The notes: generated from the sequence alone by a model not told the origin. A stretch of 64,000 bases of DNA from Paracoccaceae bacterium (GCA_024742705.1 JANSXZ010000003.1:124001-188000); one strand, 5' to 3'; positions 7,014 to 15,788 are shown, counted from the first letter of the stretch. A program made the numbers and translations.

Positions 7014-9100
7014 GGCTTGCCCTCGATGATGATGTTGCCGAACCGGTCCACCGTGCCTTGCAGATGCGGTTCGATCAGAATGGTGGTGTCCATCTGCTCA
7101 AGGATCGCGGGCCCTGCGATCACCGCGCCCACCGGCAGATCGAGGCGGGCGTAGATCCCGGTGTCGTGCCAGCTGTCACCGAAATGCACCCGGCGCGTGG
7201 CGCGCCGCGCGGCCTCGGCGGGGCCGGTGGCGGTGGGCGCCAGGCTGGCCAGGTCGAACTTGGGACGCCGTCCGATCACCGCGCTGCGCAGGTTTATCAC
7301 CCGGCGCAGACCGTTTTTCAGCAACCGGCCATAGGCGGCATGATAGGCCCTGTCGAAGGCTTCGGCGATTTCGGCACGCGTGGGCGGTGTGACCACGCCC
7401 GCCGCAATCTCCACCGGCAGCGGAACGGCCACCGTATGGGTCTGGCCGGCATAGGACATGTCCAGTTCGAACACCGTGTCGCGGGCTTCGAACCGGGCAC
7501 GCGCGGCGTCCAGCATCGCCATGCCCTGCCCCATATGCCGCTGCATCAGTACGCCCAGCGCGGCTTCGTCCACCTGATCGGCGGCGGCATTCACCGTCTG
7601 CACGAAATCCTGGCGCATGTCGGCAATGACGCATCCCATCGCGCTGGTGACACCGGGATAGCGCGGAACGATGGCGCGGGCCAGGCCCACCTCGGCCAGG
7701 ATCGCCCCGGCGTGCAACGCGCCGCCACCGCCGAAGGGCATGAAGGCGAACCGCTTGGGATCGAAACCGCGTTCGATGCTGACCAGGCGGATCGCCCCGG
7801 CCATGCGGCTGTTGGCGACGCGCAGGATCGCCTCGGCCGCGGCCAGCGTGTCCAGCCCCAGCGGCGCGCCCACATGCAGGTCAATGGCCCGGGCCGCCGC
7901 TTCGGTATCCAGCCGGGTCAGCGTGCCTCCGATCGGGCTGTCGGGATCGATGCGGCCCAGCACGATGTTGGCGTCGGTCACCGTGGGCCGGGTGTTGCCG
8001 CGGCCATAGGCGACCGGGCCGGGGTCGGATCCGGCGCTTTGGGGCCCGATGTTCAGCAGGCCGCCCTTGTCGACCCAGGCGATCGAACCGCCGCCCGCGC
8101 CGATGGTGGCGATCTCGATCATCGGCTGGCGGATCGTCATGCCGAAGTCGATGGATGTCTGCGGGCTGAGCATCGACTGCCCGCCCGCCACCAGCGACAC
8201 ATCGAACGAGGTGCCGCCCACGTCGCCGGTGATCACATCGGGGTATCCGGCCATCTGCGCGATGTAGCCCGCAGCGATGACGCCCGCCGCCGGACCGCTG
8301 AGCGCCGTGCGCACCGGCACCGCACAGGCGGTCTGGGCGCTCATCACGCCGCCGTTGGACTGGACGATCATGAATTCGCCACCAAACCCGCCGTCGCGCA
8401 ACGCGGTTTCCAGCCGATCGAGGTAGCCCGCGACCTCGGGTTGCAGGTAGGCGTTCAGCGCGGTTGTCGAAAACCGTTCGAATTCGCGGATCTCGGGAAG
8501 GATCTCGGACGAACACGACACATGCGGGTTGGGCCACATTTCCCGCACCGCCGCGACGGCACGGGCCTCGTTTTCGGGATTGGCATAGGCATTGGCGAAC
8601 AGCACGGCCACCGCCAGACAGCCCGCGTCGCGCAGCCTGGCGGCCGCCGCGCGCACCGCGTCCAGATCGACAGGCGTGCGCACCGTGCCATCGGCCAGCG
8701 TGCGCTCGGGCACCTCGAGCCGCAGGTCGCGCGGCACCACCGGTTCGAAATCGCCGCGCAGGCCCCAGGTGCGCGGCCGGTCACGGCGCCGCATCTCCAG
8801 AACGTCGCCCAGACCGGCGGTGGTGATCACGCCGATCCGCGCGCCCTTGCGCTCGAGCAGCGCGTTGGTGCCCGCCGTTGTGCCATGTACCACCGTGGCG
8901 ATCCGCGACAGATCGGATTCGTGGCGCCCGATGCCGGCCAGAAAGCCGCCCGACTGGTCAGGGCGTGTTGTCGGCACCTTGGCAACCTCGGCCCGGCCCG
9001 TCGATTCGTCGAGGATGAAGACATCGGTGAAGGTGCCGCCCACGTCGACACCGACCATCTTGCCGGTTTCCGGCTTGCCCGTGGCTGGTTTACCGGTCAT
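7010..9100 (-). CDS. hyuA: Hydantoinase/5-oxoprolinase subunit A (HyuA family)
   Basis: 696-residue ATP-dependent amidohydrolase subunit of the HyuA/acetone-carboxylase-beta superfamily, with the actin-fold phosphate loop GVDVGGTFTDV at residues 17-27. With HyuB it would open a cyclic amide or imide (N-methylhydantoin, 5-oxoproline or related ring) using ATP. The start ATG at 9100 is preferred over the first ATG at 9118 because it makes an ATGA overlap with the hyuB stop. The gene ends 4 bases into the isochorismatase-family gene. Ring specificity is unknown; no N-carbamoylase lies nearby, unlike classic hydantoin clusters. Confidence 0.88.
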   Translation of the reverse strand: MTGKPATGKPETGKMVGVDVGGTFTDVFILDESTGRAEVAKVPTTRPDQSGGFLAGIGRHESDLSRIATVVHGTTAGTNALLERKGARIGVITTAGLGDVLEMRRRDRPRTWGLRGDFEPVVPRDLRLEVPERTLADGTVRTPVDLDAVRAAAARLRDAGCLAVAVLFANAYANPENEARAVAAVREMWPNPHVSCSSEILPEIREFERFSTTALNAYLQPEVAGYLDRLETALRDGGFGGEFMIVQSNGGVMSAQTACAVPVRTALSGPAAGVIAAGYIAQMAGYPDVITGDVGGTSFDVSLVAGGQSMLSPQTSIDFGMTIRQPMIEIATIGAGGGSIAWVDKGGLLNIGPQSAGSDPGPVAYGRGNTRPTVTDANIVLGRIDPDSPIGGTLTRLDTEAAARAIDLHVGAPLGLDTLAAAEAILRVANSRMAGAIRLVSIERGFDPKRFAFMPFGGGGALHAGAILAEVGLARAIVPRYPGVTSAMGCVIADMRQDFVQTVNAAADQVDEAALGVLMQRHMGQGMAMLDAARARFEARDTVFELDMSYAGQTHTVAVPLPVEIAAGVVTPPTRAEIAEAFDRAYHAAYGRLLKNGLRRVINLRSAVIGRRPKFDLASLAPTATGPAEAARRATRRVHFGDSWHDTGIYARLDLPVGAVIAGPAILEQMDTTILIEPHLQGTVDRFGNIIIEGKP

Positions 9101-10788
9101 TGCCCCGCCTCCCGCCATGCGTCGCCGTAGGTGGCCGTGGCCGCGTCGGCGCTCAGGTATCCCTTGGCCACATCGCGGGCCACCGCCTGTGCAGGCCGGT
9201 CGTGCGGCGCGCCATAACCGCCGCCCCCCGGCGTTTCCAGCCGCACCGACTGGCCTTTTTTCAGCGCGATGCCCACCATTTTCGAAACCAGCGGCGGCGC
9301 GTGCCAGCCGTCGTCCTGTTCATAGACAAACCGGTTCATCGCCGCGGCACCGCCACCGGCGACACCCTGCGGCGCGAAGCGCCCGCGTTCGCCAAACAGA
9401 AACGCGCGGGCGTTTTCCTCAAGCAGTTCGATCTCGTACACCGCGCCCAACCCGCCGCGATGGGCCCCTGCACCGGCGCTGTCGGGGCGCAGCGCCCATT
9501 TGCGGAACATCACCGGATAAGCCGCTTCGAGGATCTCGAGCGGCGGGATCGTCGCGGTGGATATCGGCGCATTTCCGTGGTTCAGGCCGTCGGTCTCGGG
9601 CGATCCGCCATGGCCGCCGCCAAAGAACGAGAACATCACCCAGGGTTGGCCGTTGGCACGTTTGCCCGACAAGGACAGCGCGTTGATGGTGCCATAGGCA
9701 TTGGCCACCACGCGGTCCGGCGCGGCCTGTGCGGCGGCGCTGAAGATCACGTCGATCATGCGCAGGATGGTTTCGGTGTAGCCGCCCACCGGGGCCGGAA
9801 ACGCCGCCGACAGCAACGATCCTTCGGGCACCACCACATCGATCGGGCGCATCACGCCGGCGTTGGCCGGAAGGCCGGGGAACATGTGCTTGATCGCCAC
9901 ATAGGCGGTGGCGACGGCGGTGGGCAGCGCGATGTTCACCGGGCCCGCCGTCACCGGGGCGGTGCCGGTGAAATCCAGCGTCATGCGGTCGCCGCGGATC
10001 TCGAGCGCGACGCGGATCGGCAGCGCGGCATCGGAAATCCCGTCGTTGTCCAGATAATCCTCGGCCTCCCAGCGGCCATCGGGCAGCGCCTCGAGTTCGG
10101 CGCGCATCAGCGTTTCGGCCCGTGTGCCCAGCGCCGTCAACGCGGCGGCCACGGTTTCGGCGCCGTATTCATCCAGAAGCGCATCCAGCCGCCGCACACC
10201 CAGGTCAAGCGCGTTCAGCTGCCCGTTCAGATCGCCCTGCGCCGATTGCGGCAGCCGGGTGTTGCGCATCAGGATATCGACGATGTCCTGCTGCATGATG
10301 CCACCGCGCGCGATGCGCACCGGCGGCAGCACGAAGGCCTCCTGGAACGCATCGGTGGCGGCGGGATTGTAGTTGCCCGGCACCGCGCCGCCCACATCGT
10401 GCCAGTGCCCGACCGAGGCAAGATAGCAAAACAGCCGGCCGTCGCGGAAATAGGGCCGCACCAGGCGCATGTCGCTGAGATGCGTGCCGCCTATATGCGC
10501 ATCGTTGAAGATGTAGATGTCGCCATCGGCCAGGTCGCCGTCGGCGGCGGCCTTTTCGATGACCGCCTTCACCGCGAAGGCCATCACCCCGACGAAGATC
10601 GGCAACCCGGATTTGCCCTGCACCAGGGTATCGCCGGTCTGCGCATGATACAGGCCGTGGCTGGCATCATGGGCTTCGGCGATGATCGGGTTGAAGGCCG
10701 ACCGAAACAGCGTTGCGTCCATCTCGTCGGCGATCTGCTCCATGCGCCCGGCCAGAACGGCCAATGTGATCGGATCGATTTCGGTCAT
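9097..10788 (-). CDS. hyuB: Hydantoinase/5-oxoprolinase subunit B (HyuB family)
   Basis: 563-residue partner of HyuA, the usual length for a separate B subunit. The N-terminus MTEIDPITLAVLAGRMEQIA is characteristic, as is a Gly-rich C-terminal ETPGGGGYG segment. ATG at 10788 is chosen: it overlaps the upstream stop (ATGA) and begins exactly at the conserved N-terminus, whereas the open frame to 10929 shadows the NTF2-like gene. It forms the ATP-dependent ring-opening complex with HyuA. The island's order NTF2-like > hyuB > hyuA > hydrolase > lyase > dehydrogenase has overlaps at every junction, so the proteins are probably made together. Confidence 0.88.
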   Translation of the reverse strand: MTEIDPITLAVLAGRMEQIADEMDATLFRSAFNPIIAEAHDASHGLYHAQTGDTLVQGKSGLPIFVGVMAFAVKAVIEKAAADGDLADGDIYIFNDAHIGGTHLSDMRLVRPYFRDGRLFCYLASVGHWHDVGGAVPGNYNPAATDAFQEAFVLPPVRIARGGIMQQDIVDILMRNTRLPQSAQGDLNGQLNALDLGVRRLDALLDEYGAETVAAALTALGTRAETLMRAELEALPDGRWEAEDYLDNDGISDAALPIRVALEIRGDRMTLDFTGTAPVTAGPVNIALPTAVATAYVAIKHMFPGLPANAGVMRPIDVVVPEGSLLSAAFPAPVGGYTETILRMIDVIFSAAAQAAPDRVVANAYGTINALSLSGKRANGQPWVMFSFFGGGHGGSPETDGLNHGNAPISTATIPPLEILEAAYPVMFRKWALRPDSAGAGAHRGGLGAVYEIELLEENARAFLFGERGRFAPQGVAGGGAAAMNRFVYEQDDGWHAPPLVSKMVGIALKKGQSVRLETPGGGGYGAPHDRPAQAVARDVAKGYLSADAATATYGDAWREAGQ

Positions 10789-11198
10789 GCCCGCGCCCTT
10801 GTTTCTGCCATGTCGTTCCACACGTCCTGCCGGATCAGCAGACCTGCCGAGATTTCGAAGCGGTCGATGAAGCGGATGCCGTCGAAGCGGGTTCCATCGT
10901 GCCATTCGCCGGCCAGCGTGCCCCGGCAATAAACCGTTTCAGGCGCACCCGGCACCACGTCAAAACCATCGTAAGCCTTTGTTACACTGCGATACCTTGG
11001 TGCAGCCCAGGCGATCAGCTGGTCCAGTTCGGTCATCGGTGGCGTGGCCGGAAACCGCATTGTGAACCCCGGCGCCAGACAGGCGCGCGCCGCCTGCAGG
11101 TCGCGCGCCTCCATCGCCGCCAGGAACCGCCGCACCAGCGCTTCCGCTGCCTGGGCGCCGGCGCTGTCTGGCGCTGGCTGCGCATGCGGGCCGCTCAC
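10785..11198 (-). CDS. NTF2/SnoaL-like protein, first large gene of the leftward catabolic operon
   Basis: About 137 residues of the NTF2/SnoaL cone fold (ALVRRFLAAMEARDLQAARACL, split here over one helix). Such proteins serve as small-molecule isomerases, hydrolases or subunits; function here unknown. The start is uncertain. The longest frame begins with TTG at 11279, but its first 27 residues look non-domain. GTG at 11198 overlaps the stop of a 19-codon upstream ORF (GTGA), which favours coupled initiation there. The stop overlaps hyuB by 4 bases. The divergent GntR regulator is the probable controller. Confidence 0.7.
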   Translation of the reverse strand: MSGPHAQPAPDSAGAQAAEALVRRFLAAMEARDLQAARACLAPGFTMRFPATPPMTELDQLIAWAAPRYRSVTKAYDGFDVVPGAPETVYCRGTLAGEWHDGTRFDGIRFIDRFEISAGLLIRQDVWNDMAETRARA

Positions 11199-11254
11199 CG
11201 GATCCGCCGGGTGAGGGGCCGGCAAGCAGCCCGGTGCGCTTCTGGCGATGGCAT
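11195..11254 (-). CDS. Possible 19-residue leader peptide upstream of the NTF2-like gene
   Basis: ATG at 11254 is preceded at close to ideal spacing by AGGGGGAA, the best ribosome-binding site in this gap. It encodes MPSPEAHRAACRPLTRRIR then TGA. That TGA overlaps the GTG proposed as the start of the next gene. It could be a translated leader that couples or attenuates the catabolic operon. It is too short to judge by composition. Confidence 0.35.
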   Translation of the reverse strand: MPSPEAHRAACRPLTRRIR

Positions 11255-11281
11255 GGCGTGTTCCCCCTGTCTCGGTCAACC

Positions 11282-11345
11282 TGTGTCACAACTAGAACAG
11301 GTAACGACCAAAGTAAAATGCAAATATACCGGCCCATCATATGAT
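11282..11345. promoter_or_regulatory. Divergent regulatory region with candidate GntR operators
   Basis: Between the leftward operon and the GntR gene. TGTGTCACA (11282-11290) is an inverted repeat with one central base. ATCATATGAT (11336-11345) is a perfect 10-base palindrome, and CCTGT...ACAGG arms flank 11280-11311. GntR/UTRA proteins bind short palindromes of this kind. Which is the real site cannot be decided by eye. Confidence 0.4.
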
Positions 11346-11385
11346 ACAGGCTTGCCTTTGAGCGGACAGGTGCTACCGTTTCGGC

Positions 11386-12210
11386 ATGGAATCGAAGCTG
11401 ACAGCACAAGCGGGCCGCGTGCGCCCACCCGAGGGGGGCAAGTCCCGCCGGGTGTACCTGTTGCTGCGCGACGAAATTGCAAACGGGCACTATCCGGTCG
11501 GTTCGGTCCTGCCCAGCGAGGACCGGCTGGGAAAAATGTACCGGGTGTCGCGTGTGACCGTGCGGCGCGCGCTGAAATCACTGACCGATGACGGGCTGAT
11601 CGAAAAACGCATGGGCGCGGGTTCGACCGTGATCGCCGCGCGCGCCGATGCCGCCGATCTGGCCGCCGACATGGCCACGCTGATCCCGCAGGTGGCCGAT
11701 ATCGGGCGGCAAAGCTCGGCGCGGTTGCTGTCGTTCTCGTATGGCACGCCACCCGACGCGGTGGCCCGCGACATGCGGCTTGACCCCGGCGCACGGGTGC
11801 AGACGGCGGTGCGGGTGCGCGTGGCCGAAGGCACGCCGTTTTCGCATCTGACAACCCATGTCCCCGAAACCATCGCGCGCAATTACTCGGAAACCGATCT
11901 GGCGACATCGCCGCTTTTTCAGCTGCTCGAACGCAGCGGGGTCAAGATCGCCTCGGCGCGGCAATCGGTGACCGCCACGCTGGCATCGCCGGATGTGGCC
12001 GAGGCGCTGGAGGTGGCGGTGGCATCGCCGCTGTTGTCGCTGACCCGGTTGGTCGCGGACGATACCGGCACGGCCGTCGAACACCTGACGGCGCTGTACC
12101 GACCCGACATGTTCCGGCTGGAAATGGCACTGCACAGGGTCGGCGGCGGCGACGACCGGCATTGGGAGCCGGTGATCGGCACCGCCGAACGCGCGAGGGC
12201 CGCCGAATGA
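11386..12210 (+). CDS. GntR-family regulator with UTRA ligand domain (HutC subfamily)
   Basis: 274-residue transcriptional regulator. The winged helix spans about residues 20-85 (LPSEDRLGKMYRVSRVTVRR) and the UTRA effector domain about 105-260. HutC-type regulators usually repress catabolic operons and are released by a pathway intermediate. It is divergent from the HyuBA operon, and its stop overlaps the leuC-like start (ATGA), so it is translated together with part of the pathway it likely controls. This argues that both arms of the island respond to one effector. Confidence 0.88.
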   Translation: MESKLTAQAGRVRPPEGGKSRRVYLLLRDEIANGHYPVGSVLPSEDRLGKMYRVSRVTVRRALKSLTDDGLIEKRMGAGSTVIAARADAADLAADMATLIPQVADIGRQSSARLLSFSYGTPPDAVARDMRLDPGARVQTAVRVRVAEGTPFSHLTTHVPETIARNYSETDLATSPLFQLLERSGVKIASARQSVTATLASPDVAEALEVAVASPLLSLTRLVADDTGTAVEHLTALYRPDMFRLEMALHRVGGGDDRHWEPVIGTAERARAAE

Positions 12211-13601
12211 GCCGCACGCTCTTCGCCAAGCTCTGGGACCGTCACGCGATCACCACCCGCGAAGACGGCGCATCACTTCTGTGGATCGACCGGCATTTCG
12301 TGCACGAGGGATCGCACCACGCCTTCGCGCGCCTCGATCAGCGGGGATTGCCGGTGGCACGGCCCGACCTGACCTTCGGGGTGACAGATCACTATGCCCC
12401 CACCCGCCGCGACCGCACACCCGACGCCGACATCGCCCGGATGATGCGCACGCTGGATGAGAATTGCGCGCGTCAGGGCATCCGTCATTTCGGCCTGGCC
12501 GATCCGCGCCAGGGCATCGTGCATGTCATCGGCCCCGAACAGGGGCTGACCCTGCCGGGGCTGACAATAGTTTGCGGCGACAGCCATACCTCGACGCATG
12601 GCGCGTTCGGCGCATTGGCCTTCGGGATCGGCGCGACCGAGGTGGCGCATGTTCTGGCGACCCAGACGATATGGCAGAAACCGGCGCGCACGATGCGCAT
12701 CACCGTCGATGGCACCCTGGCACCGGGCGTCGGCGCGAAGGACATCGCCCTGGCCTGGATCGGGCGGCTGGGCGCCGAGGGCGCGCGTGGCCATGTCATC
12801 GAATATGCCGGATCGGCGATTTCCGGCCTGTCGATGGAGGGACGGCTGACGCTGTGCAACATGTCGATCGAAGGCGGTGCGCGCTGCGGACTGATCGCCC
12901 CCGATGCGATCACCCGCGCCTATGTGGCCGGCCGCCCGCAGGCGCCGGCCGACATGGACGCCGCCGAGGCGGACTGGTCCACGCTGTTCAGCGATCCGGA
13001 TGCGGTGTTTGACCGCGAGGTGGCGCTGGACGCCGCCCGGATCGCGCCGGTGGTCACCTGGGGCACCAGCCCCGAACACGCGCTGCCGATCACCGGCACC
13101 CTGCCCGATCCCGCCCGCGCGGCCCCCGACGAGGCCGGCCAGATCGCCGATGCGCTGGCCTACATGGGGCTGAGCGCCGGGCGCCCGATTGCCGGAACGC
13201 CGATCGATCAGGTGTTCATCGGGTCTTGCACCAACGGGCGGATCGAGGATCTGCGCGCAGCGGCGCAGGTTCTGCGCGGCCGCCGGGCGCGGGTGCCGGG
13301 GATGGTGTCGCCCGGATCGGCGCCCATCAAGGCACAGGCCGAACGCGAAGGGCTGGACCGGGTCTTCGCCGAAGCCGGGCTGGAATGGGTCGCTTCGGGC
13401 TGTTCGATGTGCGTGGGCATGAACGGCGATCTGGTGGCCGCCGGCAAGCGCTGCGCCTCGACAACCAACCGCAACTTCAAGGGCCGGCAGGGTCCGGGCG
13501 CCCGCACCCACCTGATGAGCCCCGCAATGGTGGCCGCCGCCGCCGTCACCGGAGAGCTGACCGATCTGCGCGGCCTGCTGGCGGGGCGCGGCACGGCATG
13601 A
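12207..13601 (+). CDS. Aconitase-superfamily hydratase large subunit (LeuC-like)
   Basis: 464 residues, the length of LeuC. CGDSHTSTHGAFGALAFGIG is at 123-142, and the three [4Fe-4S] cysteines are C341 (IGSCTNGR), C399 and C402 (GCSMCVGM). All match the 3-isopropylmalate dehydratase large subunit, and the split large/small arrangement is LeuC/LeuD or DmdA/DmdB. The setting (GntR regulator, TRAP transporter, malate-type lyase; no leuA or leuB) argues for a catabolic (de)hydratase of a substituted maleate such as citraconate or dimethylmaleate, rather than leucine synthesis. ATG at 12207 overlaps the regulator's stop; the frame upstream of it is a shadow. Confidence 0.88.
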   Translation: MSRTLFAKLWDRHAITTREDGASLLWIDRHFVHEGSHHAFARLDQRGLPVARPDLTFGVTDHYAPTRRDRTPDADIARMMRTLDENCARQGIRHFGLADPRQGIVHVIGPEQGLTLPGLTIVCGDSHTSTHGAFGALAFGIGATEVAHVLATQTIWQKPARTMRITVDGTLAPGVGAKDIALAWIGRLGAEGARGHVIEYAGSAISGLSMEGRLTLCNMSIEGGARCGLIAPDAITRAYVAGRPQAPADMDAAEADWSTLFSDPDAVFDREVALDAARIAPVVTWGTSPEHALPITGTLPDPARAAPDEAGQIADALAYMGLSAGRPIAGTPIDQVFIGSCTNGRIEDLRAAAQVLRGRRARVPGMVSPGSAPIKAQAEREGLDRVFAEAGLEWVASGCSMCVGMNGDLVAAGKRCASTTNRNFKGRQGPGARTHLMSPAMVAAAAVTGELTDLRGLLAGRGTA

Positions 13602-14158
13602 GCGGCTGGCAAACGCATAACGGCCGGGCCGCGCGGCTGATGCTTGACAACGTGGACACCGATCAGTTGATCCCGGCGCGCTTCATGTCGACCCCGCGCA
13701 GCGCCGGCTACGGCGATTTCCTGCTGCACGACCTGCGCGCCAGCGGCACCGCCGTGATCGATCCCGGCGTCAGCGTTCTGATCGCCGGGCGCAACTTTGG
13801 CTGCGGTTCGTCGCGCGAGGCGGCTGTCTATGCGCTGGTCGATTTCGGGATCCGCGCGGTTCTGGCACCCGGTTTCGGCGACATCTTCGCGGCCAATGCC
13901 GCCAACAACGGGCTGCTCTGCGCTGTGACAGACACCGCCGCCCTGACGACAGACACGACGATCCACATAGATCTGGCCGCGCTGACGATCCGGCAGGGCG
14001 CGCATACCTCGGGGTTCGACCTCGATCCGGTGTGGCAGCGCAAGCTGATCAACGGCTGGGACGACATCGACCTGACCACACGGGCCGCCGGGACCATATC
14101 GGATTTTTCGGCTGCCTACGCGGTGCGGCACCCCTGGACCGTTCCGCGACAAGGATAA
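13598..14158 (+). CDS. Aconitase-superfamily hydratase small subunit (LeuD-like)
   Basis: 186-residue swivelling-domain subunit. DNVDTDQLIPARF near residues 17-29 and GRNFGCGSSREAA near 64-76 are the LeuD signature, with the substrate-phosphate/carboxylate-binding SSRE. It starts by ATGA overlap with the LeuC-like gene and completes the heterodimer. Specificity of such dimers rests largely on this subunit's loop, which I cannot assign by eye. A 58-base gap with a small CGGGG-TTCG-CCCCG hairpin (14186-14199) separates it from the TRAP genes. Confidence 0.88.
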   Translation: MSGWQTHNGRAARLMLDNVDTDQLIPARFMSTPRSAGYGDFLLHDLRASGTAVIDPGVSVLIAGRNFGCGSSREAAVYALVDFGIRAVLAPGFGDIFAANAANNGLLCAVTDTAALTTDTTIHIDLAALTIRQGAHTSGFDLDPVWQRKLINGWDDIDLTTRAAGTISDFSAAYAVRHPWTVPRQG

Positions 14159-14185
14159 ACACCGGGGCACACCCCCATACAGAAC

Positions 14186-14199
14186 CGGGGTTCGCCCCG
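14186..14199 (+). promoter_or_regulatory. TTCG-loop hairpin in the leuD-dctP gap
   Basis: CGGGG-TTCG-CCCCG is a perfect five-pair stem with a stable UUCG tetraloop. It sits 18 bases upstream of the dctP ATG and just before the AAGGAG ribosome-binding site. It could stabilise a processed dctP transcript end. Confidence 0.35.
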
Positions 14200-14216
14200 C
14201 CAACAAGGAGAAGACG

Positions 14217-15224
14217 ATGCGCAACACACTGATCGGCGGGCTTGCCGCCGCAACCACCGCCTGGGGCACCATGGCGCTGGCCGAGGAAACGGTCACCGCC
14301 GTCCACGCCTTTCCCGAAACCCTGATCTACACCCAAAGCTTCCTGAGCTTTGTGGACAAGGTCAACGCCGCCGGCGAAGGCGTGGTGCAGATCGAGGTGC
14401 GCGGCGGCCCCGAGGCCATCGGCATGTTCCAGCAACCCGACGCGGTGCGCGACGGCATTGTCGATATGGTCTACACGCCGGGTTCGTTCTATGGCGGCAC
14501 CGTGCCGGAAAAGGACGCGATGGTCGCATCGAACCTGACAGCGGTCGAAACCCGCACCAATGGCGGCACCGCGCTGATGGACGAGATCCATCAGGAAAAG
14601 ATGGGCGTGAAGTACCTCGGCTGGTTCGACAGCGGCGTGTGCTATAACCTGTGGACGCGCGACGCCCCCGAATTCGACGATGCCGGCAACCTGAAGGTCG
14701 ACGGCCTGAAACTGCGCGGCAACGCCGTGTACAATGCGTTCTTTTCCAACTATCTGGGCGCGCAGGTCATCGACCTGCCCACCGGAGATGTCTATGCCGC
14801 ATTGCAGCGCGGCGTGGTCGATGCCACCGGCTGGACCCAGATCGGCCTGATCGACCTGAAGTGGAACGAGTTCCTGAACTACCGGATCGAGCCGTGCTTC
14901 TTCTCGACCGACCTGGGCGTTATCGTCAACCTCGAGAAATGGAACAGCCTGTCCGAGGAGGCCCGCACCATCCTTCAGGACGTGGCGATCCAGCACGAGC
15001 AAGACAGCGTCGAAGCGCTGAAAGCCAAGAAAGACGCCGATTTCGCCGCGCTGGACGCCGCCGGAATGCAGGTTGTCACGCTTGAAGGCGAGGCCCGTGC
15101 CAACTATCTGGCCGCCGCGCGTGAAAAAACCTGGGAGCGGATGCAGGGCCTGATGGCCGACAGCCCCCAGGGCGATGGCAACTATGACACGCTGATCTCG
15201 CTCTACTACGATCTCGACCGCTGA
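14217..15224 (+). CDS. dctP: TRAP transporter solute-binding protein (DctP family)
   Basis: 335-residue periplasmic binding protein. A signal peptide of about 22 residues ends MALA before EE. The mature part shows the DctP pattern, including a central ALQRGVVDATGW motif near residue 200 and a conserved carboxylate-binding Arg region before it. It delivers an organic acid or similar solute to the DctQM permease encoded next. A strong AAGGAG lies upstream. Its position directly after the leuCD-like genes makes the island's substrate its probable cargo. A 10-bp hairpin follows the stop. Confidence 0.9.
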   Translation: MRNTLIGGLAAATTAWGTMALAEETVTAVHAFPETLIYTQSFLSFVDKVNAAGEGVVQIEVRGGPEAIGMFQQPDAVRDGIVDMVYTPGSFYGGTVPEKDAMVASNLTAVETRTNGGTALMDEIHQEKMGVKYLGWFDSGVCYNLWTRDAPEFDDAGNLKVDGLKLRGNAVYNAFFSNYLGAQVIDLPTGDVYAALQRGVVDATGWTQIGLIDLKWNEFLNYRIEPCFFSTDLGVIVNLEKWNSLSEEARTILQDVAIQHEQDSVEALKAKKDADFAALDAAGMQVVTLEGEARANYLAAAREKTWERMQGLMADSPQGDGNYDTLISLYYDLDR

Positions 15225-15234
15225 TCGAGACAAC

Positions 15235-15260
15235 GGCGCGCCCGCTTGCACGGGCGCGCC
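15235..15260 (+). promoter_or_regulatory. Hairpin between dctP and dctQ
   Basis: GGCGCGCCCG (15235-15244) and CGGGCGCGCC (15251-15260) form a perfect 10-bp stem with loop CTTGCA, 11 bases after the dctP stop. There is no T-run, so it may act as a partial terminator or 3'-end stabiliser, giving more binding protein than permease. Confidence 0.55.
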
Positions 15261-15281
15261 CCCTGCCCGAAAGGCCACGCG

Positions 15282-15788
15282 ATGCGTCCGATCCTGCGCG
15301 CCTATACCTTCGTGATATACGCCATGGCCTTTGCTGCCGGCGCGACGCTGGTCTGGCTGATGGTGTCGGTGATCGCCTCTGTGGCGATGCGCAACCTGGG
15401 GATTCAACCCTTTGCATGGCTGTTCACCTCCGCCGAATACGGGCTGCTCTACATGACGATGCTGGGCGCTCCGTGGCTGGTACGTGAAAAGGGCCATGTG
15501 CACATCGAACTGGTCACCGCCGCGCTGCCCGACGGCCTGCGCAGCGTGGTCAGCCGCGCGGTTGCCGCGCTGTGTGTGCTGGTTTGCGGCATTCTCGCCT
15601 GGAAAGGCGCCGATCTGTTTCTCACCAACATCGCCCGCAACGATTTCGACGTGCGCGCCTATTTCTTTCCACGCTGGATTCTCACCGTGTCCTTCCCGCT
15701 CAGCTTCGGGCTGATGGCGGTCGAATTCGCGCGGTTCGTCTTCGGCACCGACCTGATGCATTCGGGCAAAGCAGGGATCCACGAGTGA
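15282..15788 (+). CDS. dctQ: TRAP transporter small permease (DctQ family)
   Basis: 168 residues with four hydrophobic segments, the normal DctQ layout; EYGLLYMTMLGAPWLVREKG in the middle is typical. The start is placed at the ATG at 15282 (after CGAAAGG), immediately before the first membrane segment. The longer frame to 15246 would place the start inside the preceding hairpin. The stop overlaps the dctM start by one base (TGATG). It bridges the binding protein and DctM in the inner membrane. Confidence 0.88.
   Translation: MRPILRAYTFVIYAMAFAAGATLVWLMVSVIASVAMRNLGIQPFAWLFTSAEYGLLYMTMLGAPWLVREKGHVHIELVTAALPDGLRSVVSRAVAALCVLVCGILAWKGADLFLTNIARNDFDVRAYFFPRWILTVSFPLSFGLMAVEFARFVFGTDLMHSGKAGIHE

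Noticed and set aside
6977..10932. Very long plus-strand ORFs opposite hyuA and hyuB (and similar ones at 4377-5876, 5191-6657, 41463-43095)
   Set aside because: They are Arg/Gly/His-rich mirror frames of high-GC genes, with no domain, no ribosome-binding site and full overlap with convincing genes.
12207..14158. LeuC/LeuD as leucine biosynthesis genes
   Set aside because: Length and motifs fit, but neither leuA nor leuB is nearby and the genes are coupled to a GntR regulator and TRAP transporter, so a catabolic hydratase is preferred; only a genome-wide check for a second leuCD pair can settle it.
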